A DNA stretch of 16,078 nucleotides from CAZGYE01 sp964530165 (GCA_964530165.1 CAZGYE010000109.1:1-16078); one strand, 5' to 3'; shown: positions 6,410 to 13,397, numbered from the stretch's first letter. The notes: a model not told the origin generated them from the sequence alone. A program made the numbers and translations.

Positions 6410-9400
6410 GCAGCCGCGCAGGGAAAGCAGGTCTGCACGGGGACGCTCGGAGAGCTGATCTCGCAGTTCACTCAGCGCCGCCAGCAGCCGTTTGTAGTCT
6501 GGGTCCTCCTTATCCGCAAAGACAATTTCTTCGCACCGCCCCCAGCCGCCTGCCGAGCGCGCCAAGGGAGCCTGTAAGGTTCGGCTCATTTTGACGTCGC
6601 GGCGGTTGATGCTGCGCCACCATGTCCCGTTGCGGCCGTCGTCTTGACCGCCGTGACACTCGGCGCAGCGTTTCGTATAGACGGATTGCATCTCTTTGTC
6701 GATCCGGCCGGTGAAGACATGACGGTTGTTCGTGTAGGTCTCGTATCGGTCGTAGTAGACGCCGTTGGCATCGATCCAGCTCGTGAGTCGCTCCCATTGG
6801 TCATCGGTCAACGAGACGTCATGATGACCCGCCAGCAGCAGCTTCACCAGCCGCGAGGCGTTCGAGCCATACGTGTAGGGTCGCCGTGGACGAACATCGT
6901 CGGGATTGTCCCAGCGCATGGCGTTGGCGACGCTCAGGTAGGGCAGCAACTCTTCATAAGCGATGGTGAATTGGTCGGTCAGATCGTCGGTGAGGATGAC
7001 GCCATTTCTGGTGCGGTCGTGGGCATGGCAGCGTACGCAGCGGTCATGGAACAATGGCTGCACGTCACGCAGGAAACTGATGGTTTGCGTCCCCCACGGC
7101 GGCGGCTTCGGACGACTGGGCGGGCTGAAAGACGCTTTGGCCAACCGATTGGGCGGCGTCTGCGTGCGAGGCTCATGGCAGCCGATGCACGTGCGCCGTT
7201 CGTTCGGCTTCAGACAAACGACGCTCCGCATGCGTTGAATCTCCAGGCGGTTCTCGTCCAGCACTTCGAAGTAGAGATTGCGGTTGGCGGGAACCGTGAA
7301 ATGGGCGGAGCCGTCCGCTTCGATCCCAACGGTGCCGAAGATGCGTTTGACCGTGTAAATCTTCGTGCCCGATGTGCAGATGACGCCCCCTTGGGGCACG
7401 CCCTTGCGAGGCACGTCCTCCAAGATGCGTAGGTACTTCGCCACGCGACGTGGTACGTCCGGCAAACCGCGATAGACGTCCAACAGCAGCAACGTGGCTT
7501 CGGCGTCGGGCGCGTCGGAACCGGGCGCCGCGGACGTGAGAACTGCAGGACGCGGATGCAGCACGAGCGGTATCGGCTCTGCGCATGAAATCTCCGGATC
7601 GCGATAGACGAGCCCCAGGTTACCGTGCCGGTCGCCGACGTAGATGGCCCAACTGTTTTCCAGCCAAGGCAACACGGTCGGCGTGAAGGAACAGAGATAC
7701 GTCGTCTCCGAGAGCGGCCTGGGGTCGCTGTACCAGCCTCGGCGGCTGTCCTCGATTTTTTGGCCTATGACGGGCACGCCGGGCGTCATCACGGTGATCG
7801 GCGCCGAGCCGTCCACGCCGCGGCCCACGTCGATCAGTCCGATCGGCCCGTGCGTTTGCCCGTGGTGACCTGTAAACAGTGCCATGACCTTGTTCGTTCC
7901 GGGCACTGCGCGCGGAAACATAATCACGTTGGGACGTATCGTCGCGTTCCCATAATAGGGGGCGGCATGCGTGCCGTCGGGATGGATGGTGAATAAGTCG
8001 TGCAGCGAAGTCACGCTCCGCTCGTTGTATTCCCAGCGGTTGTAGATAATCCGCCCGTCGGGAAGCACCGACGGGTTGAACTCGTTGAACACGTTGAAAC
8101 CAAGCTGACGGATCCCGGACCCGTTTCCGTTCATCGTGAACAAGCTGGCGACGTGGATGTTGCTGCCACACATCACAACCTGCTCCGCCCGGTCGGAGGT
8201 GAAACCGATTTGCCCGTTGGACAGATAAAACGGCTCGCAGTCATTTTTGGGGCTAGCGGTGAGCTGCCGCAGGCGGTCGCCGTCCACGCCGATCTCGTAC
8301 AGATTGTAGTTCTGCCCGGCAACCACCTTGCCGAGGCTGTGGCCGGGCAGCGGCCGGGCCCTGTCCGAGCCGTTGCCGAACGAAAATACGATCCGGGTCG
8401 CGTCCCAGTGCAGACACACGTCGCGGTAAATGCCTTCTCCCAGTGAGTCGATAACGGGTGTGACCGTTCCGCCGGGACGCACCGGCGAGAGCGTGTAGAT
8501 TCCACCGCCGGGACGGTTGTAGCAGTGGTGGGCGTCCATAAACGGCTGCTCGGAGAAGAACGGTTTTCGCTTGACGAACAGGAGCCGGTCGAAATCGATC
8601 CGCTGCAGCAATAGCTGGTCTCGCAACGCGCTGGCCTCGATAAACAACTTCCGCCACGCGGCGCCGGCCGGGGTGAAAAAGTGGACAGGTCCAATTTGCC
8701 GGGACGGCCCGCAGGGTGCTACGCACAAATTGGACCTGTCCCCTTTTTCACCCATCGCCTGCGTTCGCAACTGCGCGAGTTGCTCCGCTGCCGCCTCGTC
8801 CGGTGTGTCCGCCAGGATCTGCTCGACGCTCCGCAGCACTGCCGGCACGTCTTCAACGTCGCTCAGCAACGGAACCCAATACGACTTTCCCGCCCCGTCG
8901 ATCGTCAGCACCAGCAGACCGCCTCCGGGCGCTGAAAGCCCAACCGAAAACGGCACGGTCACTGTCGCACGTGCTTCCAGCGTGATGGTCCGTCGAACGA
9001 GCTCATCTCCCTGCGACGGTGACTGCCGCTGGAACAAGCGAGCCCGCACGTTGAGCGTGAGAGGTTTGTCACGGACGTTGCGCAGCACCATGGATATTTC
9101 GTTTGCGCCCAACTGGGGATCCCACGGTTTGCTGAGTGATAGCGCAAACGGCGCCGGCTGTGGACGAAAGGTCGTCAAGCGGTCGAATTTCCGCTTGTAA
9201 CGGTGATACCACTGGTCCTTGTCGCCGCGGCCCGGGTGCTGATAGCCACGAACGGTTTGACCAGCGACGACGGTTGCCATTGGCTTGTTGCGACCCGGTG
9301 CGAGACGCTCGACTTCCACCTTGTCTCCCGCAAGCAGCAACTGCACCCGCATCCCGGCGTCTTCGGCGGGTATCAGAGCGAGCGGTATCGGGTTGGGCCA

Positions 9401-9637
9401 GACGACCGCCCGGCCGTCAGTCGGAACGGGAAAAACCGGCGTCCGCTGAGCGTCCGGGACACCGGCTTCCCAACGCGTGAGAATCGTTTCCCAGTCGTCG
9501 ACGGCGATGAGCGTCTCGCGGAAGTACCAATCACGCCGGACGGTCTCGCCGGGCGGCGATGCAGCCAACAACGGGGCGGTTGCCAGAATCAGCAACACGA
9601 AAGTCGAACAACGCTGGATGCAAGTACTGGCACACAT
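6395..9637 (-). CDS. Secreted tri-haem c-type cytochrome resembling hydrazine synthase alpha subunit (HzsA-like)
   Basis: 1080 residues from ATG 9637 to TAA 6397-6395. The frame is open up to a TTG at 9736, but that extension lies in AT-rich repeat; ATG 9637 has GGGGGAAAG upstream and starts a signal peptide (FVLLILATAPLLAAS). Residues 30-290 are beta-rich. Residues 335-760 look like a propeller with PD40/TolB-like phrases (SNGQIGFTSDRAE, LPDGRIIYNRWEYN) after FDRLLFVKRKPFFSEQPF. The C-terminus has three CxxCH haem sites: CIGCH 817-821, CVRCH 867-871 and CAECH 991-995. This order (N-terminal domain, propeller, C-terminal haem domain) matches the HzsA-related family of planctomycetes; true hydrazine synthase activity is not implied, since HzsB/C are absent. 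Residues 295-323 are encoded by an inserted 83-bp palindromic repeat, and the last codons by another repeat. It is the last gene of the minus-strand run. Confidence 0.85.
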   Translation of the reverse strand: MCASTCIQRCSTFVLLILATAPLLAASPPGETVRRDWYFRETLIAVDDWETILTRWEAGVPDAQRTPVFPVPTDGRAVVWPNPIPLALIPAEDAGMRVQLLLAGDKVEVERLAPGRNKPMATVVAGQTVRGYQHPGRGDKDQWYHRYKRKFDRLTTFRPQPAPFALSLSKPWDPQLGANEISMVLRNVRDKPLTLNVRARLFQRQSPSQGDELVRRTITLEARATVTVPFSVGLSAPGGGLLVLTIDGAGKSYWVPLLSDVEDVPAVLRSVEQILADTPDEAAAEQLAQLRTQAMGEKGDRSNLCVAPCGPSRQIGPVHFFTPAGAAWRKLFIEASALRDQLLLQRIDFDRLLFVKRKPFFSEQPFMDAHHCYNRPGGGIYTLSPVRPGGTVTPVIDSLGEGIYRDVCLHWDATRIVFSFGNGSDRARPLPGHSLGKVVAGQNYNLYEIGVDGDRLRQLTASPKNDCEPFYLSNGQIGFTSDRAEQVVMCGSNIHVASLFTMNGNGSGIRQLGFNVFNEFNPSVLPDGRIIYNRWEYNERSVTSLHDLFTIHPDGTHAAPYYGNATIRPNVIMFPRAVPGTNKVMALFTGHHGQTHGPIGLIDVGRGVDGSAPITVMTPGVPVIGQKIEDSRRGWYSDPRPLSETTYLCSFTPTVLPWLENSWAIYVGDRHGNLGLVYRDPEISCAEPIPLVLHPRPAVLTSAAPGSDAPDAEATLLLLDVYRGLPDVPRRVAKYLRILEDVPRKGVPQGGVICTSGTKIYTVKRIFGTVGIEADGSAHFTVPANRNLYFEVLDENRLEIQRMRSVVCLKPNERRTCIGCHEPRTQTPPNRLAKASFSPPSRPKPPPWGTQTISFLRDVQPLFHDRCVRCHAHDRTRNGVILTDDLTDQFTIAYEELLPYLSVANAMRWDNPDDVRPRRPYTYGSNASRLVKLLLAGHHDVSLTDDQWERLTSWIDANGVYYDRYETYTNNRHVFTGRIDKEMQSVYTKRCAECHGGQDDGRNGTWWRSINRRDVKMSRTLQAPLARSAGGWGRCEEIVFADKEDPDYKRLLAALSELRDQLSERPRADLLSLRGCSRHK
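8671..8753 (+). repeat. 83-bp palindromic repeat, copy 2, inside the HzsA-like coding frame
   Basis: Arms at 8671-8697 and 8727-8753 (one mismatch: agtgg versus agggg) and a 29-nt loop at 8698-8726 identical to copy 1. Read on the minus strand it adds a peptide starting MGEKGDRSNL and ending HFFTPAG to the haem protein without breaking the frame, between AEQLAQLRTQA and AAWRKLFIEA. Of the three frames in that orientation only the one used is free of stops. Confidence 0.9.
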
Positions 9638-9667
9638 GCTTCTTTCCCCCGTCGCGTCTCTCGTATC

Positions 9668-9697
9668 AGCGAAAAGCGAACCTGTCCCGCTTTTGCT
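9668..9697. repeat. Short stem-loop upstream of the HzsA-like gene, related to the 83-bp repeat arm
   Basis: agcgaaaagcg (9668-9678) and cgcttttgct (9688-9697) form an imperfect 10-bp stem around aacctgtcc. Its acctgtcccgctttt agrees with the 83-bp element arm (acctgtccccttttt) at 13 of 15 bases, so it may be a decayed or divergent half-element. It sits 31-60 nt before the chosen ATG, inside the leader. Confidence 0.4.
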
Positions 9698-9705
9698 CGT
9701 CTGTG

Positions 9706-9733
9706 TACTTTTTCCTTTTGCCTTTTTTCTTGA
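9706..9733 (-). repeat. AT-rich repeat, copy B (end of E1 gene), T-rich arm only
   Basis: tactttttccttttgcctt continuing to tttcttga on the plus strand closely matches the T-rich arm of the repeat at 10573-10605 and ends with the same cttga boundary. No A-rich partner arm is visible nearby, so it is a half copy. It lies just after the E1 stop (TGA, 9742-9740) and contributes the A/K-rich start of the false TTG extension of the next gene. Confidence 0.5.
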
Positions 9734-9739
9734 CAAGGT

Positions 9740-10489
9740 TCAATTGCCGCAAACGGGACACTTGGGATTTCGTAGAATCTTGCGTTTGCGGAACGTCATG
9801 TCGCGCAGGTCGCAGGTGAGCAGATGGCCGGCAAGCGGTTCGCCGAAACCGGCAATCACCTTGATCGCTTCCAGGACTCCCAGACAGCCGATCGTCCCCG
9901 CGACGGCCCCGAACACCGGGAACTCCCGCTTCCAGGCCGGCGGATCGTGCGGGTACAAGCACGCCAAACAGGGAGTCCGGCCGGGAAGAATCGTCGTGAG
10001 CTGCGCTTCGAGATCGTACATGGCGCACTCGATGAGCGGTTTGTTCTGCCGGACCGCTTCGCGGTTCATCAGGAACCGTTCGTCGAACAACGGCGCGCAA
10101 TCGACGATCAGGTCGACCCCCCCGATGATGCGCCGGGCGTTCTCGGCGTTGATGTTTTCGCCGATCGCTTCGACTTCCAGCCGCGGGTTCAATTCGCGCA
10201 AGCGGCGCCTCGCCGATTCGATGCGGGGTTTTCCTATGCCTGAGTAGGTCATCAGCAGTTGTCGGTTGAGGTCGCTCGGCTTGACGTTGCCGGCGTGCGC
10301 CAGCACCAACCGTCCGACGCCGGCTGCAGCCAACTCATAGGCCACGACGCTCCCCAAGCCGCCACAGCGGGAAACGAGAATCGACGCCCCCTTCAGGGCC
10401 TCTTGTCCCGCCTCGCCAAAGTCAGGGACCCAAATCTGCCATTCATAGATGGTCCGTTCTTCGTCTGTGAGTTGTTTGGGGATTGCCAT
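9740..10489 (-). CDS. MoeB/ThiF/HesA-family E1-like adenylyltransferase, non-canonical
   Basis: 249 residues from ATG 10489 to TGA 9742-9740. A TTG at 10498 would add three residues but lies in the AT-rich element. Family members activate the C-terminal glycine of a MoaD/ThiS-type carrier with ATP in the cytoplasm. Visible features: a nucleotide-binding loop SRCGGLGS (40-47), SDLNRQ (72-77), and two Cys pairs that would bind zinc, PCLACLYP (C174, C177) and CPVCG (C244, C247). Compared with E. coli MoeB as I recall it, several key positions differ: GLGGLG is RCGGLG, the ribose-binding Asp of DFD is Gly in HAG, the Asp of DCTDN is Pro in DCAPL, and the conserved Cys before the C-terminal helix is Phe in EFPVFGAV. 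These may define a subfamily rather than decay, as the frame is intact. The carrier gene lies directly upstream. Confidence 0.86.
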   Translation of the reverse strand: MAIPKQLTDEERTIYEWQIWVPDFGEAGQEALKGASILVSRCGGLGSVVAYELAAAGVGRLVLAHAGNVKPSDLNRQLLMTYSGIGKPRIESARRRLRELNPRLEVEAIGENINAENARRIIGGVDLIVDCAPLFDERFLMNREAVRQNKPLIECAMYDLEAQLTTILPGRTPCLACLYPHDPPAWKREFPVFGAVAGTIGCLGVLEAIKVIAGFGEPLAGHLLTCDLRDMTFRKRKILRNPKCPVCGN

Positions 10490-10494
10490 TTTTT

Positions 10495-10605
10495 TCAAGT
10501 AAAAAGTAAAAAGGCAAAAGTAAAAAGTAGAAGAGCAAGATAAGCAAGAGTGTAAACGGAGAAGCGTGAACCTTTTTTCCTTTTTACTTTTGCCTTTTTC
10601 CTTGA
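10495..10605. repeat. AT-rich inverted-repeat element, copy C, filling the carrier-E1 gap
   Basis: A perfect 20-bp inverted repeat, aaaaaggcaaaagtaaaaag at 10508-10527 against its complement at 10580-10599, with a 52-nt spacer. Ends are symmetrical: tcaag at 10495-10499 and cttga at 10601-10605. The element occupies the whole gap between the E1 ATG (10489) and the carrier stop (10608-10606). It stands out strongly from the GC-rich surroundings. In RNA it would form a long A-U hairpin between two genes that would otherwise be almost contiguous. It has the shape of a MITE-like element; no clear target duplication was found. Confidence 0.75.
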
Positions 10606-10884
10606 TCAGCCGCCGGAGACAGGTGACAGCAGCGTGACGACGTCGGACTCGTGCAGGGTCACCGGCGCGTCCCCGCGGACTTGATCGTCGCCCACGAACA
10701 GAAGAATCGACGGATGCAGTCGTCCTTGGCCGTCGAGAATGACTTGCTTCATCGTTTCTCCGTGCAAATCGGCCACGCGGCTGACAAGCTCCTCGACCGA
10801 ACTGCCGTCATCGAGCTGGACGGTCTCGGAACCGATTCCCGCCGCTTGCTTGACCTGGGCCGCATACTCGACGGTCACTTTCAT
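10606..10884 (-). CDS. MoaD/ThiS-family small sulfur-carrier protein (C-terminal Gly-Gly)
   Basis: 92 residues from ATG 10884 to TGA 10608-10606. The length, the beta-grasp-like start (MKVTVEYAAQVKQAAG), the Asp/Glu-rich middle (LDDGSSVEELVSRVADLH) and the end ESDVVTLLSPVSGG fit the MoaD/ThiS ubiquitin-like fold. The terminal Gly-Gly is the site adenylated by E1 enzymes and then thiocarboxylated. GGAGG lies about 10 nt before the start. It is 19 nt after the ModA-like gene and just before the E1 gene, so it is the likely E1 substrate. No MoaE (molybdopterin synthase large subunit) or thiamine gene is near, so the pathway (molybdopterin, another sulfur-containing product or protein conjugation) is open. 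Confidence 0.86.
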   Translation of the reverse strand: MKVTVEYAAQVKQAAGIGSETVQLDDGSSVEELVSRVADLHGETMKQVILDGQGRLHPSILLFVGDDQVRGDAPVTLHESDVVTLLSPVSGG

Positions 10885-10903
10885 GCGAAATCCACCTCCC
10901 CCT

Positions 10904-12490
10904 TCATGGCCGTCTCAGACCGGCGCGCCATTGAAAACCGACGTTCTCAAAGCGGCCGCGTGAGGAATTGGAGGTGATCGCGTCGACCAGCCGATTTGTC
11001 AAATACGGGTACTTGGTCGTCTTGCTGACGGCGATCGGCTGGGTTGCAGCGGGATCGCCCTGCGTGATCGTAATCACTTCCAGCTCGTCCTTGACCATCG
11101 CTACGTTCACCCGGTACACAACGGCCGCGTCGAGGCCCCCGGCTCGCAACTGGTTGACCAACAGATCGGCGGTCGGCGTACGGACGCTGATGTTCGGTTG
11201 GATGGCTTCGTACAGGTTTGTCCCGTCGACATTGAGCTTTTCGAGCAGCCGTCTCGTGAGCGCACCCAAGGCACTCTGCTTTTCGTTGGCGACGCCCAGT
11301 TTGAGACCGGGCTGTGCCAGGTCGGCAAGTTTTTCGATCCCTTTCGGGTTGCCTTTTTGAACAATGACGACCATGTCGGTCCGCGATATGGTCAACGGTT
11401 GCCGAAATTTATCGCGAACCTGAACCATGTAGGAGGCATCGCAGGCAAAGTAGGCGTCGGGCTGAAACCCCGCTTTCATCTGGCCGACCAGAATGCCACA
11501 ACCGTTGAAAACAATGTTGAGTTTCACGCCTTCACGGGACTCGAAGTGCGCGAGCGTGTCCTGGATGGCCAGCCGATTCACGCCCCCGCTGAACAACGTG
11601 ATGGTGGGGGCCTCGGCCCAGGCGTCGCCGTCGAGCGATTCATAGCCATTCCGTGCAAATTCCTTCTGCCCCCGTTCCGGCGCCTGCAGATACCGGGCGA
11701 CTTGCAGCGCGGCGGCCGAATGTCTGCATGTCTTGAGAACACCGATGGTGATTTCCTGCTCAGCCGCGTCGAATTCGGGCGTGTGCACCATGTCCAATTT
11801 CGGGATCTGCTTGACAGTGGCGCTCCAGACGACGCCGGCGTCGACGGCCCCGATGAGCACGTCGGTGGCGACGTCGTTGACCGTCGGTTTGAGGACCTTC
11901 ACGGCCGCGCGGACCGCTTCCCACTCGCCGGTCTTCTGGAGCACCTTTTGGGTGGTCTTGCCGACCGACGCCGCATCGGGATTCGCCAGAGCGAACTGCA
12001 CGTCGTCCCGCAGCAAATCCTGGACAGACCGGATGTTCTTGGGATTGCCCTTGCGGACCGCGATGACCGGCCGTTGGCGTCCGAGCGGAATCGCTTCGTC
12101 CAGCAAGTTGTATTCGCGGGCCAGCTCGATATAGCTGACGTCGGCGGCGAGATACAGGTCGCCCTTTTTCGCCACCCGCAGGTTATTCAGCAGCGTTCCG
12201 GAGCCGGCGTACTGCAGTTGGACGTCGATCCCCAACTCGTCCTGAAAAGATTTCGCGGCGGCAGCGACCGGTAACTTGATCCCGGCAGCACAGAACAGCA
12301 GCAGCGATTGCTTACTGCCGTCTTTGTCGGTCGGTTTGGTCGCTTCGCCCCCCTGAGGGCCGTTGCCGTTTTCGGCCCGGCCTGTCTGCTCCGCCGGCCT
12401 GAACAACAACGTCAGCAGAACGGCAAGCAGCACCACGGAACCGAGCAATATGACCCACATATTGCTGATTCTTCCGGCATTTCTGTTCAT
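10904..12490 (-). CDS. Membrane-anchored tandem ModA-like (molybdate-type) substrate-binding protein
   Basis: 528 residues from ATG 12490 (GGAG 8 nt upstream) to TGA 10906-10904. Residues 11-30 form one hydrophobic segment (MWVILLGSVVLLAVLLTLLF), followed by a Gly/Lys-rich linker. Two binding-protein domains follow: about 61-287 (LLLFCAAGIKLPV, YAGSGTLLNNL, GDLYLAADVSYIELA) and about 295-515 (ITLFSGGVNRLAI, FNGCGILVGQMKAG, DAYFACDASYMVQV). Each shows the ModA pattern of an N-terminal AAG/SGG loop, a GSG/GCG loop and an Asp-containing ADxSY/CDxSY motif. The family binds oxyanions such as molybdate or tungstate outside the cytoplasmic membrane. The duplication in one chain is unusual, and no ModB/ModC pair is adjacent; the nearest ABC genes are of the FtsX/LolD type. 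Binding specificity cannot be read from sequence. Confidence 0.85.
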   Translation of the reverse strand: MNRNAGRISNMWVILLGSVVLLAVLLTLLFRPAEQTGRAENGNGPQGGEATKPTDKDGSKQSLLLFCAAGIKLPVAAAAKSFQDELGIDVQLQYAGSGTLLNNLRVAKKGDLYLAADVSYIELAREYNLLDEAIPLGRQRPVIAVRKGNPKNIRSVQDLLRDDVQFALANPDAASVGKTTQKVLQKTGEWEAVRAAVKVLKPTVNDVATDVLIGAVDAGVVWSATVKQIPKLDMVHTPEFDAAEQEITIGVLKTCRHSAAALQVARYLQAPERGQKEFARNGYESLDGDAWAEAPTITLFSGGVNRLAIQDTLAHFESREGVKLNIVFNGCGILVGQMKAGFQPDAYFACDASYMVQVRDKFRQPLTISRTDMVVIVQKGNPKGIEKLADLAQPGLKLGVANEKQSALGALTRRLLEKLNVDGTNLYEAIQPNISVRTPTADLLVNQLRAGGLDAAVVYRVNVAMVKDELEVITITQGDPAATQPIAVSKTTKYPYLTNRLVDAITSNSSRGRFENVGFQWRAGLRRP

Positions 12491-12591
12491 GAGTCAGTCT
12501 CCAAAAAACGAAAATCGGTCATCACTTCCTCAGACGAATGTCTCCACCCTTACCTTATCCACACACCGCGACGACCTCAACGCTGCGGATG

Positions 12592-12741
12592 CTACGCCGG
12601 GCAGTGGGTCAGTTTGGCTTAACATAATGGGTGGCTGGGGTCGAGCCGTAGGCGAGCCCCCAGAATCGACGGTCTGTGGGGTCGCATTCGCTCCACCACA
12701 GCCACCCTTTAATCAAAACTGACCCACTGCCCTACGCCGGG
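12592..12741. mobile_element. REPIN/MITE-like element with 10-bp direct repeats at both ends
   Basis: CTACGCCGGG occurs at 12592-12601 and 12732-12741, directly flanking an element with terminal inverted repeats gggcagtgggtcagttt (12599-12615) and its complement ending at 12732. Inside, gggtggctg (12629-12637) and cagccaccc (12699-12707) form a second inverted pair that holds two small hairpins: ctgggg/ccccag (12635-12640, 12658-12663) and ctgtgg/ccacag (12674-12679, 12696-12701). Two head-to-head REP-like hairpins are the REPIN layout. The direct repeats look like a target duplication; the last base or two overlap the inverted repeat, so 9 or 10 bp is ambiguous. The right copy contains the stop codon of the ATPase gene. 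No coding capacity. Confidence 0.8.
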
Positions 12742-13397
12742 GCGAGTTGACCGTCGCGGATGTCAGTCACTCGCTGCGCGAATTCGACGGCGTGGCTGTC
12801 GTGAGTCACCAACAGCACGCCGCCGCCGGCCGCGACAAATTCTTTCAGGTAGCCGAGGACCGCGTCGGCGTTTTCGCGGTCGAGGTTGCCGGTCGGTTCG
12901 TCGGCCAGCAGCAGCTTCGGCCGATTCAACAACGCGCGGGCCAGGGCCGTCCGCTGTCGCTCCCCCGTGCTAAGCTCCCCCGGCACGTGACGGATGCGGT
13001 GTTCCATGCTGAAGTGGCGAACAAGCGCGTGCGCCCGGTCCTGCGCATCGGTTTCACCGGACGCAATCGCCGGCGCCAGCACATTCTCCAGGACGCTGAG
13101 ATACGGGATCAGATGAAACTGCTGAAAGACGAAGCCGACGTTCTCGGCCCGAAATCGCGCCCGCTCGTCGGACGGCAAGTTGTAAGGGTTCTGCCCGTCA
13201 ATCTCAACGTCGCCCTCATCTGGCGCCAAGAGTCCGCCGGTGATCAACAGCAACGTCGTCTTGCCGCAGCCGCTCGGCCCCTGGACGGCCACGAACTCGC
13301 CCGTGTCAACCGACAACGATATGCCGTCGAGCGCACAAACCTCCCGGCTGCCGCTGCGATACGTTTTGCTCACGTCGTTGACCGCCAGCAGCGCCAT
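12732..13397 (-). CDS. LolD/MacB-type ABC transporter ATP-binding protein
   Basis: 221 residues from ATG 13397 to TAG 12734-12732, the usual size for this family. Motifs in order: Walker A GPSGCGKTT (40-48), Q-loop FQQ (91-93), signature LSTGERQR (142-149), Walker B LLLADEP (162-168) and H-loop THD (198-200). The start has GGAGGAG inside the last codons of the permease gene, so translation is probably coupled (6 nt between stop and start). It should power the FtsX-type permease encoded just upstream, as in lipoprotein-releasing or MacB-type systems that transmit force across the membrane rather than move a solute. Its stop codon lies in one of the direct repeats of the inserted element at 12592-12741. 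Confidence 0.95.
   Translation of the reverse strand: MALLAVNDVSKTYRSGSREVCALDGISLSVDTGEFVAVQGPSGCGKTTLLLITGGLLAPDEGDVEIDGQNPYNLPSDERARFRAENVGFVFQQFHLIPYLSVLENVLAPAIASGETDAQDRAHALVRHFSMEHRIRHVPGELSTGERQRTALARALLNRPKLLLADEPTGNLDRENADAVLGYLKEFVAAGGGVLLVTHDSHAVEFAQRVTDIRDGQLAPA

Noticed and set aside
8571..9200. 209-codon plus-strand frame opposite the HzsA-like gene
   Set aside because: It is antisense to a conserved-looking coding region and open partly because the palindromic repeat lacks stops in this frame.
6395..9637. Naming the gene hzsA and inferring anammox
   Set aside because: Only the alpha-like architecture is seen; HzsB and HzsC genes are absent, and related proteins occur in planctomycetes that are not anammox bacteria, as far as I know.
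9638..9736. N-terminal extension of the HzsA-like gene to TTG 9736
   Set aside because: The codons come from an AT-rich repeat and a stem-loop and would place 33 residues ahead of a signal peptide. ATG 9637 has a purine-rich ribosome site.
10606..12490. Assigning the MoaD-like and ModA-like genes to standard molybdopterin synthesis and molybdate import
   Set aside because: MoaE, MoaA/C, ModB and ModC are not present here, and the E1 is non-canonical, so the standard pathway names are not supported.
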